From contig NZ_PJZH01000006.1 of NCBI RefSeq assembly GCF_002858715.1, forward strand, positions 62,001 through 126,000: 64,000 nt of DNA, written 5' to 3'. The DNA comes from Chimaeribacter coloradensis (lineage in GTDB: Bacteria; Pseudomonadota; Gammaproteobacteria; Enterobacterales; Enterobacteriaceae). Below, one piece after another: positions 50,950 through 60,563 of this stretch; position 1 is the first letter of the stretch, and every line of letters begins with the position of its first letter. Position numbers and translations under genes: made by a program. The notes below the pieces were generated by a model. That model did no database searches. It was not told the origin of the DNA and saw only the letters and a program-made list of their open reading frames with translations.

Positions 50950-51831
50950 ATGGAAAGGAAATTACAGGCGCTCGATCTTGATGCGCTACGCGGCTTTGTT
51001 ACTGGCATTGATTGCGGTAGTTTTGCGCTCGCGTCAGCCAGACTTTGTCGTTCAACCTCTGCAATAAGCGCACAACTGAAAAAACTGGAGCAGCAGTGTG
51101 GCTCTAAGCTGGTAACGAAAAGCGGGCGTCACCTGATACTGACGCATGAAGGTGAAATAATGATGGGCTACGCCCGCCGGTTACTGGCTTTGAATGATGA
51201 AGCGCAACGCGCGTTAAAAGGTGAACTCTTAAGTGGGGAAATCCGCATCGGGATGCAGGAGGATTTTGGGGAGTCCCTTATGCCCGGCATTCTGAGTGAA
51301 TTCAAACACCATTATCCGGAGCTACGGATTATTGCCCGGGTGGCCCGCAATCAGGAACTGCTTAATGCGCTCGACAGCGGCGACCTCGATATGGCACTGC
51401 TATGGCGGCCGGAACATGTGCAGCGGAAAGCTGCACTTATCCGCCAGTTTCAACTGGAGTGGATACACCACCCGGAATTTGATATCAGCGCACTACTGAG
51501 GCTGGGGGAACCGCTGCCGCTTATCATGTTTGATAGCCCCTGCCTCATGCGTTCACGCGCCACTGACTGCCTGGACCGGGCGGGTATACCCTGGCGAATA
51601 GTCTTTATCAGCCATAGTCTTAGTGGTATTTGGGCCGCTGTTCAGGCCGGTCTGGGGGTTACCGTGCGCACGCGGATTGGAATGCCGCATAACCTCTGTG
51701 TAGCGGGAAGCATTCTGCCACAACCTGAATCGCTAGGCGTTACCCTGGAACAGGTAAGAAAAAATGAGGCAGAAAATGATGGGCTCGCAAGGCTGGGACA
51801 GTTGATGAAAAAAGCACTGCTCAGCATATAG
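50950..51831 (+). CDS. LysR family transcriptional regulator
   Basis: 293 residues. The HTH at about residues 8-65 (LDALRGFVTGIDCGSFALASARLCRSTSAISAQLKKLE) is followed by the effector domain (GEIRIGMQEDFGESLMPGILSEF). It resembles regulators of isomerase/decarboxylase operons. It is divergent from the CMD-tautomerase operon, its likely target. A small dyad, TGACT-GAAA-AGTCA (50866-50879), lies next to the CMD start and may be part of its site. Confidence 0.92.
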   Translation: MERKLQALDLDALRGFVTGIDCGSFALASARLCRSTSAISAQLKKLEQQCGSKLVTKSGRHLILTHEGEIMMGYARRLLALNDEAQRALKGELLSGEIRIGMQEDFGESLMPGILSEFKHHYPELRIIARVARNQELLNALDSGDLDMALLWRPEHVQRKAALIRQFQLEWIHHPEFDISALLRLGEPLPLIMFDSPCLMRSRATDCLDRAGIPWRIVFISHSLSGIWAAVQAGLGVTVRTRIGMPHNLCVAGSILPQPESLGVTLEQVRKNEAENDGLARLGQLMKKALLSI

Positions 51832-51898
51832 TCGTTTCCATCGGTATAAGTACGCCTGGCGACAATCAATTTACTAAAAAATGTTTTATCGGATAACC

Positions 51899-51966
51899 AT
51901 GTCCGCTTTTGGCACGGAGCGGACTGACACGCAAACCAAAGTCCGCTATGAGCGAAAAGCGGACGT
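51899..51966. repeat. pair of REP-like palindromes
   Basis: Units 51899-51925 (ATGTCCGCTTTTGGC...GCGGACT) and 51939-51966 (AAGTCCGC...AAGCGGACGT). Same family and paired layout as at 15.3 kb. Confidence 0.72.
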
Positions 51967-52068
51967 GCCCGGTATACCTGGACGCGATTGAGAGCACAAC
52001 TTTTAACAATCCTTTTAGAAGAAGTAAAAATTGCTAAAGAGATGGGGAGGTTTAATGTGGAAAGATAA

Positions 52069-52752
52069 TTACATGGTTTTAACGATAGCCATAACGAAAC
52101 CATCCCATCCCTTTTCACCCACGGTCTGTATTGCTGTGGCCTCAAGTCGTTTATCCTCAGAGATCATCTGAATAAATTCGCGTAGACCTTTTACGTTAGG
52201 ATCTTCACTCTCAGAATCGAGCACACTACCGCCGCGCACTGTGTTATCACCTACGATAACAGTGCCCTGATGCGACAGTCTGATTGCCCATTCCAGATAA
52301 TGAGGGTTATTCACTTTATCGGCATCGATAAAAATTAAGTCAAAAGGTGCTTCAAGTATGGGTAAGACATCAAGTGCAGCGCCTGTGTACAGCTTAACGC
52401 GATCAGTCAGCCCCGCATTTTTTATATTCTGGCGGGCAACCTCTGCATGATGCTCACTGAACTCAATGGTCGTCACAGTTCCATGTTGGGGCACAGCTTT
52501 GGCCATCCAGATAGTGCTGTAACCTCCAAGCGTGCCTATTTCAAGAACGCGCACAGCGCGCGACATTTGAATGAATAAGGACAGCATTTTCCCTTGCAAA
52601 GCAGACACATCGTGTGGTGGTAGTCCCTGCTCTGAGTTATTAGCAAGAGCGTAATTCAACTCAGGTTCTTCCGGAGCGAGCTTTTCAGAAAACCAGGCAT
52701 CTACCTGCGCCCATTTATCAGAATCTTGCGAGGGATAATCAGGGATTCGCAT
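52069..52752 (-). CDS. O-methyltransferase family 3 (SAM-dependent)
   Basis: 227 residues. SAM-binding motif I in VRVLEIGTLGGYSTIWMA (about residues 66-83), the acidic end of strand 2 in VTTIEFSEHH, and the metal-site Asp in FDLIFIDADKVNN match the cation-dependent catechol/caffeoyl-CoA-type O-methyltransferases. Substrate unknown. It is flanked on both sides by REP-like repeats and has lower GC than neighbours. Confidence 0.9.
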   Translation of the reverse strand: MRIPDYPSQDSDKWAQVDAWFSEKLAPEEPELNYALANNSEQGLPPHDVSALQGKMLSLFIQMSRAVRVLEIGTLGGYSTIWMAKAVPQHGTVTTIEFSEHHAEVARQNIKNAGLTDRVKLYTGAALDVLPILEAPFDLIFIDADKVNNPHYLEWAIRLSHQGTVIVGDNTVRGGSVLDSESEDPNVKGLREFIQMISEDKRLEATAIQTVGEKGWDGFVMAIVKTM

Positions 52753-52849
52753 ATGAAATCTATTCTTCTTAAAAGACCATGTGAGAGTTTAAAAGCTATT
52801 TGTTACGGCTGTTATTATGTCCATCCTAGCCTGAAGATTGAAACTTGCA

Positions 52850-52877
52850 ACGACCGCTTCTGGCACAAAGCAGACAT
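52850..52877. repeat. REP-like palindrome
   Basis: CGACCGCTTCTGGCAC then AAAGCAGACATT; slightly degenerate member of the same family. Confidence 0.6.
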
Positions 52878-52944
52878 TCGCATACAACACATGCAAAATC
52901 CCTTAAGGTAACGAGTGGCAACACACAGGCCACCATTCTCATTG

Positions 52945-53050
52945 AGCGCCCCGAGCCGCTGTGGGCGCTGTTCCAGCAATAAGGTGGCAGCATCCAGATG
53001 CCACCGTTGTCATAAATACACTATGCCGCCGTCGCTACGGTGATTGACGC
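52945..53050 (+). pseudogene. 3' remnant of a DapA-family gene
   Basis: The sequence reads PEPLWALFQQ, stop, GGSIQ and later a GTGATTGA segment, matching the end of the intact dapA-like gene at 45.3-45.5 kb (APLWALFRQHGGSIR ... AVIEELG) with an in-frame stop and deletions. It is convergent with the intact LysR gene immediately downstream. Confidence 0.7.
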
Positions 53051-53051
53051 A

Positions 53052-53948
53052 TTACTCCCCCTCTTCCCCCGGCCCTTTCGGTTCCGCCCGTTGGGCGCAG
53101 AGCTGGTCGAGCATCCACTGCCCGGCCGGGCCGGGGGGGCGGGTGCGGTTCCAGACGGCATCCACGTTAATCTGCTGCGGCCAGCCGGCGACCGGCAGTT
53201 CCCGCAACAGATCATGGCCGAACTGTGCCACCAGCCAGCGCGGCAACTCCGCCCAGCCGAAGCCCTGTTCCGCCATCTCCAGTAACAGCAGGTAGGAAGG
53301 GGCAGACCAGACGCGCCCGGTGGCCTGCGGGCGGTCGTTATGCTGCCAGGTGTTGAGGCGCAACTGGCGCAGCGGCCTCAGGTCATTCAGGGTGACCTGC
53401 GCCCGCCCCGCCAGCGGGTGCGCATGATGCAGCCAGATGGCGATTTCAGGCTTTATCTGCAACCGCGACAGCGCAATCTCGCCCGGCAGCCGCGGCTGGC
53501 TGCGGATCACCCCGAGGTGCGCCCGCCCCTGTTGCAGCAGGGCGATCACATCCTCATCCTCGGCAATCATGCATTCGAACTCAATGTCCGGGAAGCGCTC
53601 GGAAAAACGGTTAAGCAGCTGCTCATGGTGGTCAGCCTGCCAGAAGTCCGAGATCGCCATGCTGAGTCGCGGCTCAACGTGGCTGGCGAGCCGTATCGCC
53701 AGTTCATCCAGCCGTTGGCTGGCCTGAAGGATCTCCTGCGCCTGCGCCAGTACCCGCTGGCCCGCCCCGGTGAGCCGGGGTTTATGGCCCGAGCGGTCAA
53801 ACAGGCTGAGGCCGAGATCGATCTCCAGGTTGGCGATCGCCATGCTGATGGTGGACTGGCTTTTGCCCAGCGCCCGCGCCGCTGCAGAAAAGGAGCCGCT
53901 TTCAGCCGTTTGCACAAACGCCTGCAGCGCTTCAGGGGAGTAACGCAT
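53052..53948 (-). CDS. LysR family transcriptional regulator
   Basis: 298 residues. HTH at about residues 4-60 (LQAFVQTAESGSFSAAARALGKSQSTISMAIANLEIDLG). It is divergent from the PACE pump gene, which begins 94 bases away and is its likely target. Its 3' end and the neighbouring dapA-like remnant match the arrangement at 45.5 kb, where this regulator is lost and the aldolase is kept. Confidence 0.93.
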   Translation of the reverse strand: MRYSPEALQAFVQTAESGSFSAAARALGKSQSTISMAIANLEIDLGLSLFDRSGHKPRLTGAGQRVLAQAQEILQASQRLDELAIRLASHVEPRLSMAISDFWQADHHEQLLNRFSERFPDIEFECMIAEDEDVIALLQQGRAHLGVIRSQPRLPGEIALSRLQIKPEIAIWLHHAHPLAGRAQVTLNDLRPLRQLRLNTWQHNDRPQATGRVWSAPSYLLLLEMAEQGFGWAELPRWLVAQFGHDLLRELPVAGWPQQINVDAVWNRTRPPGPAGQWMLDQLCAQRAEPKGPGEEGE

Positions 53949-54041
53949 CGCTCTCTATCGCTTTTTTAGATGGATTCTCATTTTATTCTTGCATAAAAAA
54001 CGATGAATATGGCCTTCAGATTGATTAACGAGGAAGAAGGG

Positions 54042-54476
54042 ATGAAAACCCGTTCACTGAAAGAGCGCATTTTACACGCGGTAGGCTTTGAGCTGACCGC
54101 CATTGTCACCGTGTCGCCGCTGGCGGCCTGGGCGATGGACAAGCCGCTGTTCCATATGGGCGCGCTGGCGGTGGCACTCTCCACCGTCGCGATGCTGTGG
54201 AATATGATTTACAACAGCGTGTTTGACCGCTTCTTCCCGCCGGGCGCACCGCGCGGGCTGCTGCTGCGCGCCTGCCATGCGCTGGGGTTTGAGGGCGGTT
54301 TTATCGGCATCGGCCTGCCGGTTGCAGCCACCATGCTGTCGATACCACTGTGGGACGCCTTCCTGCTCGAAGTCGCCTTTTTCCTGTTTTTCCTGCCCTA
54401 TACCATGGCCTGGAACTGGATGTGGGACAAACTGCGCGGTCGCTGGATCGCCAAAGCGCCGTGCCGCGCCTCCTGA
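54042..54476 (+). CDS. PACE family efflux transporter (AceI-like)
   Basis: 144 residues from ATG 54042, chosen for AGGAAGAAGGG directly upstream and because the family starts with a KERILH motif (SLKERILHAVGFEL); ATG 54003 would add 13 residues. Four helices in two bacterial transmembrane pair domains, with the membrane Glu in LHAVGFEL and WNMIYNSVFDRF ... YTMAWNWMWDKLRGR. PACE proteins expel cationic biocides and short diamines by proton exchange. Confidence 0.92.
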   Translation: MKTRSLKERILHAVGFELTAIVTVSPLAAWAMDKPLFHMGALAVALSTVAMLWNMIYNSVFDRFFPPGAPRGLLLRACHALGFEGGFIGIGLPVAATMLSIPLWDAFLLEVAFFLFFLPYTMAWNWMWDKLRGRWIAKAPCRAS

Positions 54477-54593
54477 CAGCCTGCCGGGCGCACGCCCGGC
54501 GGGACGTGGCCTGTTCTGCCTGACCGCTTTTTCTGCGCCGGCCTGCCCTTTCTGCTATTACATAGAAACACGCTGCATTTTCAGGGAGTTTCT

Positions 54594-55226
54594 ATGACCA
54601 TCGCCTGTTTCCACACCGCCGCCAGCAATGTTGCCGTTTTTGATGAGGCAGCACACAGCCTTGCCCTTCCCGCCACCCGCCTCAGCCATCTGGTGATGCC
54701 GCACTGGCTGGCGGAGGCGGAGAAAAGCGGCGGCATGACCGCTGACCAGCAGGCGCGGCTGGCGCAACTGCTGCACAGCCTGACGCCCTTTTTTGAGGCG
54801 ATCCTGATCACCTGTTCCACCCTGGGGCCGGTGGCGGAGGCGTTTTCCGGCAGCGCCTGCCCGGTGCTCAGGACGGATAAGATCGTGGCCGATGCCCTGC
54901 GGGCGCGGCCGGGGCGGTCGGTGGTGCTGTGTGCCGCCGAATCGACACTGGCCGCGACCACCGCCCTGTTCTGCCCGCCCGATCTGCCGCCGGAACAGCA
55001 CCCGGCGGTGCAACTGATCCCCGGTGCCTGGGCGGCGTTTAAAGCGGGCAACCAGGCACGCTATCTCTCCCTGGTAACGGAAGCCGCCCAACAGGCCTAT
55101 CAGCAGGGGGCGGAAAATGTAGCGCTGGCGCAGGTGTCGATGACGCCTGCGGTGCGCGGGTTCCCGCCCTCGCGCCGCCCGCTGACCAGCCCGCACCTCG
55201 CACTGCAACACTGCCTGAACCGCTGA
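54594..55226 (+). CDS. aspartate/glutamate racemase-like protein
   Basis: 210 residues. ILITCSTLGPVAEAF (about residues 67-81) carries the first catalytic Cys of the Asp/Glu racemase superfamily. The second half has VALAQVSMTP, where many members have a Gly-Cys-Thr instead, so a one-Cys variant (decarboxylase- or isomerase-like) is possible. It is 38 bases upstream of an SLC13 carrier, which suggests that the carrier's acid is its substrate. Confidence 0.72.
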   Translation: MTIACFHTAASNVAVFDEAAHSLALPATRLSHLVMPHWLAEAEKSGGMTADQQARLAQLLHSLTPFFEAILITCSTLGPVAEAFSGSACPVLRTDKIVADALRARPGRSVVLCAAESTLAATTALFCPPDLPPEQHPAVQLIPGAWAAFKAGNQARYLSLVTEAAQQAYQQGAENVALAQVSMTPAVRGFPPSRRPLTSPHLALQHCLNR

Positions 55227-55264
55227 TCCCCCTGTTCCACAGAGAAAAAAGATAAGGGAATACC

Positions 55265-56569
55265 ATGTCACTCTGGTTGCTTCATCCGCTGTTACTGCCC
55301 TCGCTGGTGGTCGGCCTGACGATCCTGCTGTGGGCGACCGCCCTGCTGCCGGAATTCATCACCGCGCTGCTGTTCTTCACCGTGGCGATGATCGCGAAAA
55401 TCGCCCCGCCGGAGGTGATCTTCGGCGGCTTTGCCTCGTCCGCCTTCTGGCTGGTGTTCAGCGGCTTTGTGCTGGGCGTGGCGATCCGCAAAACCGGGCT
55501 GGCCGACCGGGTGGCGATGGCGCTCTCCGCCCGGCTCACCGGCTCCTGGCTGCGGATGGTGGGCGCGGTGGTGCTGCTGAGTTACGCACTGGCCTTTGTG
55601 ATGCCCTCCAACATGGGGCGGATTGCGCTGCTGATGCCGGTGGTGGCGGCAATGGGCGCGCGTGCCGGTATCCAGGAGGGCACCCGCGCCTGGCACGGGC
55701 TGGCGCTGGCGGTGGGGTTCGGGACATTCCAGCTCTCTGCCACCATTCTGCCTGCCAATGTGCCTAACCTGGTGATGAGCGGCGCGGCAGAGGGGGCGTT
55801 CGGCATTCACCTTGAGTACCTCTCCTACCTGCTGCTGCACACGCCGGTGCTGGGTATCCTGAAAGGGCTGATCCTGATCGCGCTGATTTATTGGCTCTTC
55901 CCGGGGCAGCCGCAGCCGGTGCGCACCCCCGCCGCACCCACGCCGATGTCCGGCGAAGAGAAGCGGCTCGCCTGGCTGCTGGCCGCGGTGCTGGGCATGT
56001 GGGTGACGGAGAGCTGGCACGGCATCGGCCCGGCGTGGGCGGGGCTGGCGGCCGCCTGCATCACGCTGCTGCCGCGGGTCGGGTTTATCAGCGGCGAGGA
56101 GTTCTCCACCGGCGTGAATATGCGCACCTGTATTTATGTGGCGGGGATCCTGGGGCTGGCGGTCACGGTGACGCACACCGGCATCGGCAATGCGGTGGGT
56201 GAGGCGCTGCTGCACGCCCTGCCGCTCGACCCGGCGCGCCCGTTCACCAGCTTTGTGGCGTTGACAGGCATCACCAGCGCCCTGAATTTCATCATGACCG
56301 CCAACGGTGTGCCCGCGCTCTACACCACGCTGGCGCAGAGTTTCGCGGACGCCACCGGCTTCCCGCTGCTGTCGGTGATTATGATTCAGGTACTGGGCTA
56401 CTCCACGCCGCTGCTGCCCTATCAGGCCTCGCCGATCGTGGTGGCGATGGCGCTGGGCAAAGTGCCGGTGCGCGCAGGCATGGTGCTCTGCCTGGCGCTG
56501 GCGGCGGTGACGTTCCTGCTGCTGCTGCCGCTGGACTACGCCTGGTTCCGCCTTTTGGGGCGGCTGTAG
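55265..56569 (+). CDS. SLC13/DASS family anion transporter
   Basis: 434 residues, eleven to twelve helices. The two SNT-like loops of DASS carriers are recognisable in YALAFVMPSNMGRIALLMPVVAAMG (about residues 107-131) and ITSALNFIMTANGVPALYTTLAQ (about 338-360). It imports a dicarboxylate or related anion with Na+. It is co-transcribed with the racemase-like gene. Confidence 0.87.
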   Translation: MSLWLLHPLLLPSLVVGLTILLWATALLPEFITALLFFTVAMIAKIAPPEVIFGGFASSAFWLVFSGFVLGVAIRKTGLADRVAMALSARLTGSWLRMVGAVVLLSYALAFVMPSNMGRIALLMPVVAAMGARAGIQEGTRAWHGLALAVGFGTFQLSATILPANVPNLVMSGAAEGAFGIHLEYLSYLLLHTPVLGILKGLILIALIYWLFPGQPQPVRTPAAPTPMSGEEKRLAWLLAAVLGMWVTESWHGIGPAWAGLAAACITLLPRVGFISGEEFSTGVNMRTCIYVAGILGLAVTVTHTGIGNAVGEALLHALPLDPARPFTSFVALTGITSALNFIMTANGVPALYTTLAQSFADATGFPLLSVIMIQVLGYSTPLLPYQASPIVVAMALGKVPVRAGMVLCLALAAVTFLLLLPLDYAWFRLLGRL

Positions 56570-56581
56570 GCGGGCACGGCG

Positions 56582-57184
56582 TCATGAAAAGGCGTTAAGC
56601 AGGGCAAACAGGATCAAGGCCAGCCCGCCCCCGGTATCGATGATTTTTTTAAGGAGGCGGGTGTCCCTGTTTACGGCGGAATACAGCAGAAGCCTGCTGG
56701 CGGCACAGAGCCAGATCGTCATAATGACGATATGCACGGAGGCGAGGAGCAGATAGTGGCTGACCTCTCCCTGTTTCCCGGCGAATTGCGACACCACGGT
56801 CAGGTAGAGAAGAATGGCTTTGGGGTTCAGTACATTTGCCAGATAGGCCGCCTTCACCGACACCTCCGGGCCATTGCGGCCAAACGTGAGACTTCCGGCG
56901 TTCAGGCCACTCCTGATCAGTTGCCCTCCCAGCCAGAGCATATACAGCATTCCCGCGACCTTCAGCAGGCTGAAAAACCCGGGCGAGGCCACAAGCAGCG
57001 ACGTGATGCCCAGCCCGATAAGCAGCGCATGCGTATAGATCCCGAGCGCAGTGCCGGTCAGGGTCGCCACCAGCCCCCGGCGGCCGCCAGAGAGCGCACT
57101 GTTCATGGCAAGCGTGAAACTGGCTCCCGGCGAGAGCACTACCGGCAGAATAGCAGGAATAAATCCCGGTAAATTTATGTCCAT
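56582..57184 (-). CDS. LysE/RhtB family exporter
   Basis: 200 residues and about six helices. LPVVLSPGASFTLAMNSALSGGRRGLVATLTGTALGIYTHALLIGLG is the family N-terminus, with the conserved GP(S)PGAxF-like loop, and VKAAYLANVLNPKAILLYLTV follows. Exports amino acids or homoserine lactone-like compounds. It is convergent with the SLC13 gene, 12 bases apart. Confidence 0.9.
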   Translation of the reverse strand: MDINLPGFIPAILPVVLSPGASFTLAMNSALSGGRRGLVATLTGTALGIYTHALLIGLGITSLLVASPGFFSLLKVAGMLYMLWLGGQLIRSGLNAGSLTFGRNGPEVSVKAAYLANVLNPKAILLYLTVVSQFAGKQGEVSHYLLLASVHIVIMTIWLCAASRLLLYSAVNRDTRLLKKIIDTGGGLALILFALLNAFS

Positions 57185-57283
57185 AACGCAGTCTGTCCCC
57201 GTTTGTCACGCTGATGTAGCGGGTGCAGGGAGTGTTGTTGACAGACGGCATGGCGTCAACGTACCGCCGGATAAAACACCCTG

Positions 57284-57967
57284 TCAGACGCTGAAATTAA
57301 AGGCGATGGAGATGCGCGGGCGGGTGGCGTTGACGCGGGTCACGGCGTGTTGCAGCCACGACGGGAACATCACCAGCGTGCCGCTTTTCGGGGTGATGGC
57401 GGTGGTCAGCCCGGCGCTCAGGCAGTCGGCGACGCGCATCCGCAGCTCCGGGTTATACATCGACGGCATTACGCCGCGCGGGTCGTGGAACTCCAGTTCG
57501 CCGCCGGTGGCCTCCTGCGCCTCGTCACTGTGGCCGTCATCCACCCAGTAAACGCCCGACCAGAACGCGCCGGGGTGGGCATGGAGGGCGTTGGCATCCC
57601 CGCTGTGGTTAACGTTCGCCCAGGCGTTGATTTTCCAGTCAAACTCCGGCAAGACCAGCCCGTGCGCCGGGTGCTGGACGGCCGTCAGCTCATAGGCCAG
57701 TTCGCGGGCAAACGCCGTCAGCGCCGTGGCCCCGGCCCCCGTCCATTCGGTGAAATCAGCGGCGGATTGCCAGCCGCCCAGGTTACTGTGGCGCACCCCA
57801 AGGTTGTCTTCCGTGCGGCGCTGGGCGATCTCCGCTTTCAGCGCCTCGTTGAGTTCCGCCGCGGCCGGGTGGTCAACCAGCGCCAGCGGCGTCACAAACA
57901 GGCGCTGGATACGGATATCCTGCGGATTCAGCAGCTTCGGGACAGATGGGGGGGTCACAGAGGACAT
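57284..57967 (-). CDS. 2OG-Fe(II) oxygenase superfamily protein (TIGR02466-like)
   Basis: 227 residues. The double-stranded beta-helix core carries the iron ligands His in NALHAHPGAFWSGVYWVD, Asp in ELEFHDPRG, and His in FPSWLQHAVTRVNATRPRISIAFNF, which also has the 2-oxoglutarate Arg. Members hydroxylate small molecules or proteins; the substrate is unknown. Single gene. Confidence 0.88.
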   Translation of the reverse strand: MSSVTPPSVPKLLNPQDIRIQRLFVTPLALVDHPAAAELNEALKAEIAQRRTEDNLGVRHSNLGGWQSAADFTEWTGAGATALTAFARELAYELTAVQHPAHGLVLPEFDWKINAWANVNHSGDANALHAHPGAFWSGVYWVDDGHSDEAQEATGGELEFHDPRGVMPSMYNPELRMRVADCLSAGLTTAITPKSGTLVMFPSWLQHAVTRVNATRPRISIAFNFSV

Positions 57968-58150
57968 AGCACAGCTCCAGGCAGGGTTTCAGCGCATAGG
58001 TTTAGCGCGTTTATCAGGCCGCGCCAGGCGGCATATTAGGAATAATCTTAGAGAGAATAACAAACTCTGTGTCGCAGGTCTTTGATTTATCGCGCAGGGG
58101 CGGAAAAGGCGGGCGCGCCTTGCTTACCGGCGGCGCCCGTTGAGGGGCGA

Positions 58151-59581
58151 TCAGGGCCGGGCCGTGGCCCGGCGGGAGAGCACATACCCGGCCACGGCGC
58201 AGGCGGCGATCCCCCAGGGGATGAGCTGCACCTGCGGGGCATCGCTGCCGCTGAGCAGTTGCAGGTTCATGACCATCATGATGAGGGTCACGGACATCCC
58301 GATCAGGGCCAACAACGGTGCCCAGAAGGTGCGCCATGCGCTGCCGCCCTGCGCGCCGGTGCGGCGGAAGAAGAGGATCACTGCCGCCGAGACGCCCACC
58401 TGCAGCACCATGATGCAGAGGGTGGCGATGGCTGACCCGAAGGCGAAAATGTGCACCATCGGGTCCATATTGGCGCTGCCCATGCCCGCCAGCAGCAACA
58501 GCAGGATGACGCTGTGCAGGTGGCTGGCGTTATGCGGTGTGCCGTTGGTGGGGTGGGTGCGGCACAGCTCCTTCCAGATCAGGCCGTCGCGGCTGATGCT
58601 GAAAATGTAGCGCGAGATGTTGTTATGGAAAGCCAGCGCCGCGGCAAACAGGCTGGTGATCAGCAGCACGGTCATGGTCTCCACCGCCCACTGGCCGACA
58701 TAGCGGCGGGTAATATCAAACACGAAATTGCCGGGGTCGCGGCGGGCGATCGCCACCAGATCATCAAAACTGTAGGCCTGCACCAGCGACCAGCTGGTAA
58801 AGCAGAAAAAGGCGGTGATGATCACCAGGGCGCAGACCGTGGCGCGCGGCACGGTTTTTTGCGGGTCGCGGCACTCTTCGGCATAGATCGCCGTGGACTC
58901 AAAGCCGATAAAGGCGGCAATGGCGAAGATAAAGGCGATCCCCAAATTGCCGTGCAGAAACACCGACGGCTCAAAGGAGGCGAAGGTCAGCGGCCCGCTC
59001 TTTTTCACCAGCAGCATGATGTCGGTCAGCAGCACAATCGCCACTTCGGCCAGCATCAGCACCCCCAGCAGTTTTCCGCCGACCTCTACCCGTTTAATCC
59101 CCAGCACCCAGGCGATCACCACAAACAGCATACTCATTGCCCACCAGGGCACCTGTGCGCCCAGGTGATTGGCCATAAACAGCGCGCTGAAGAAGCCCAG
59201 CATCGCCACTACCGCCGTCTGGATGGAGAAGTAGGCCAGCAGCGCCAGCACTGACGCCGGGCCGCCCCAGTGCTGCCCCAGGCCGGTGGCGATATAGGCG
59301 TAAAACGCTCCGGCGCTCTTCACATGGCGGCTCATGGCGATATAGCCCACCGAAAAGAGCATCAGGATCAAACAGGCGGCGATATAGACCACCGGGATGC
59401 CCCCGCCGTTGCCGGTAAACATCGCCACCGGCAGGCCGCCGACCACCCCGGTCAGGGGTGAGGCTGCCGCCACCACAAAGAACACCAGGGAGAAGAGGCC
59501 CAGGGTGTTTTTGCGTAAACCGCCGCCCGCCTGTGCGCTGCCCGGAACCGCTGCCTTGTCTGCATCAATCACATTGCTCAT
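58151..59581 (-). CDS. APC family amino acid/amine permease
   Basis: 476 residues and twelve helices. GLFSLVFFVVAAASPLTGVVGGLPVAM, the unwound Gly-rich helix 1, and FIGFESTAIYAEECRDPQKTVPRA are typical of the APC superfamily. Proteins of this kind import amino acids or amines with protons. It lies next to the AraC regulator and the cyclodeaminase-RidA-FAD operon, so it probably supplies their substrate. Confidence 0.93.
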   Translation of the reverse strand: MSNVIDADKAAVPGSAQAGGGLRKNTLGLFSLVFFVVAAASPLTGVVGGLPVAMFTGNGGGIPVVYIAACLILMLFSVGYIAMSRHVKSAGAFYAYIATGLGQHWGGPASVLALLAYFSIQTAVVAMLGFFSALFMANHLGAQVPWWAMSMLFVVIAWVLGIKRVEVGGKLLGVLMLAEVAIVLLTDIMLLVKKSGPLTFASFEPSVFLHGNLGIAFIFAIAAFIGFESTAIYAEECRDPQKTVPRATVCALVIITAFFCFTSWSLVQAYSFDDLVAIARRDPGNFVFDITRRYVGQWAVETMTVLLITSLFAAALAFHNNISRYIFSISRDGLIWKELCRTHPTNGTPHNASHLHSVILLLLLAGMGSANMDPMVHIFAFGSAIATLCIMVLQVGVSAAVILFFRRTGAQGGSAWRTFWAPLLALIGMSVTLIMMVMNLQLLSGSDAPQVQLIPWGIAACAVAGYVLSRRATARP

Positions 59582-59729
59582 CGCCGGTGCCTTTTCAGTC
59601 AGTGAGAAAATATTCAGGGGCCGCGCCCCTGAGCCAGATCACTCACCGGCATCATTCATCAGCCCCCGCGGCCGGGATAGAAAAAATCGGACAGAAACAG
59701 GGTGCAGCGGCCGCACCCTTTTAGGGCGG

Positions 59730-60563
59730 TCAGTGGTAACAGAGGCGCTCCCGGTACGCCTCGTGGATGATGCGGCGCTGATAGTCCAGCGGCGTGGTGC
59801 TGACCAGCTTTTTGAACTCGCGCAGGAAGTGGGACTGGTCACTGAACCCCAGATCCAGCGCCAGATCGGAACAGGCAGGCGACGCCGGCTGGTGGAGGCA
59901 GCTCAGCGCCGACTGGCAGCGGATGATGCGGCTGAACGCCTTGGGCGAGAGGCCGGTGTCCTGCCGGAACTGGCGCTGGAGGGTGCGGCTGGTGTAGCCG
60001 GTCAGCGCGGCCAGTTGATCCACCCGGATGTTGCCCCGCTGCCCGCGGATGGCGCGCAGGCTCTGCGACGTCACCGCAGAGAGGGGGCGGGTCAGCCGTT
60101 GGGTGAAGTAGTGGTTAAACAGCGCCACCTGCCGGGAAAACAGCCCGTTCTCCACGATCTGGTCAAAAGCCGGGCGCGCGCCGGGGATCACGTCGAGAAA
60201 GCTGAACTCGCGGTCGGCCAGCTCTTCGGCCATCACATCCAGAAAATCGGGCATCACGCCCGGCGCGAACCGCACGCCAAAGTAGTGGTGGCCCTCTTTC
60301 AGCTCGGCGCTGCGTGCCTCCAGCGTGCCGCCGCAGACGCGCGCCATCGGCCGGGTGGTGTCGCAATCAAACAGGATGTCGACACAGCCGTCCGGGATCG
60401 CCAGCGTCATGCCGGCGTTGGGGGCCATATCAAACCGGTAGAAGTGGGAAATCGCCGGGTTCTCAGACGCCTTCACCGCATAGTGCCGGGCGGCACTGAG
60501 CACAAACCACGGCTGCTCAGGGTGGAGGGCGGGATCGCGGCGGGTCAGCGGGGCAGCAGGCAT
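59730..60563 (-). CDS. AraC family transcriptional regulator
   Basis: 277 residues: an N-terminal sensing domain (DGCVDILFDCD, VRFAPGVMPDFLDV) and a C-terminal double HTH at about residues 180-275 (RVDQLAALTGYTSRTLQRQFRQDTGLSPKAFSRIIR, then FSDQSHFLREFKKLVSTTPLDY). It is divergent from the amine-catabolism operon at 60.7 kb and near the APC permease, and probably activates both in response to the amine. Confidence 0.93.
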   Translation of the reverse strand: MPAAPLTRRDPALHPEQPWFVLSAARHYAVKASENPAISHFYRFDMAPNAGMTLAIPDGCVDILFDCDTTRPMARVCGGTLEARSAELKEGHHYFGVRFAPGVMPDFLDVMAEELADREFSFLDVIPGARPAFDQIVENGLFSRQVALFNHYFTQRLTRPLSAVTSQSLRAIRGQRGNIRVDQLAALTGYTSRTLQRQFRQDTGLSPKAFSRIIRCQSALSCLHQPASPACSDLALDLGFSDQSHFLREFKKLVSTTPLDYQRRIIHEAYRERLCYH

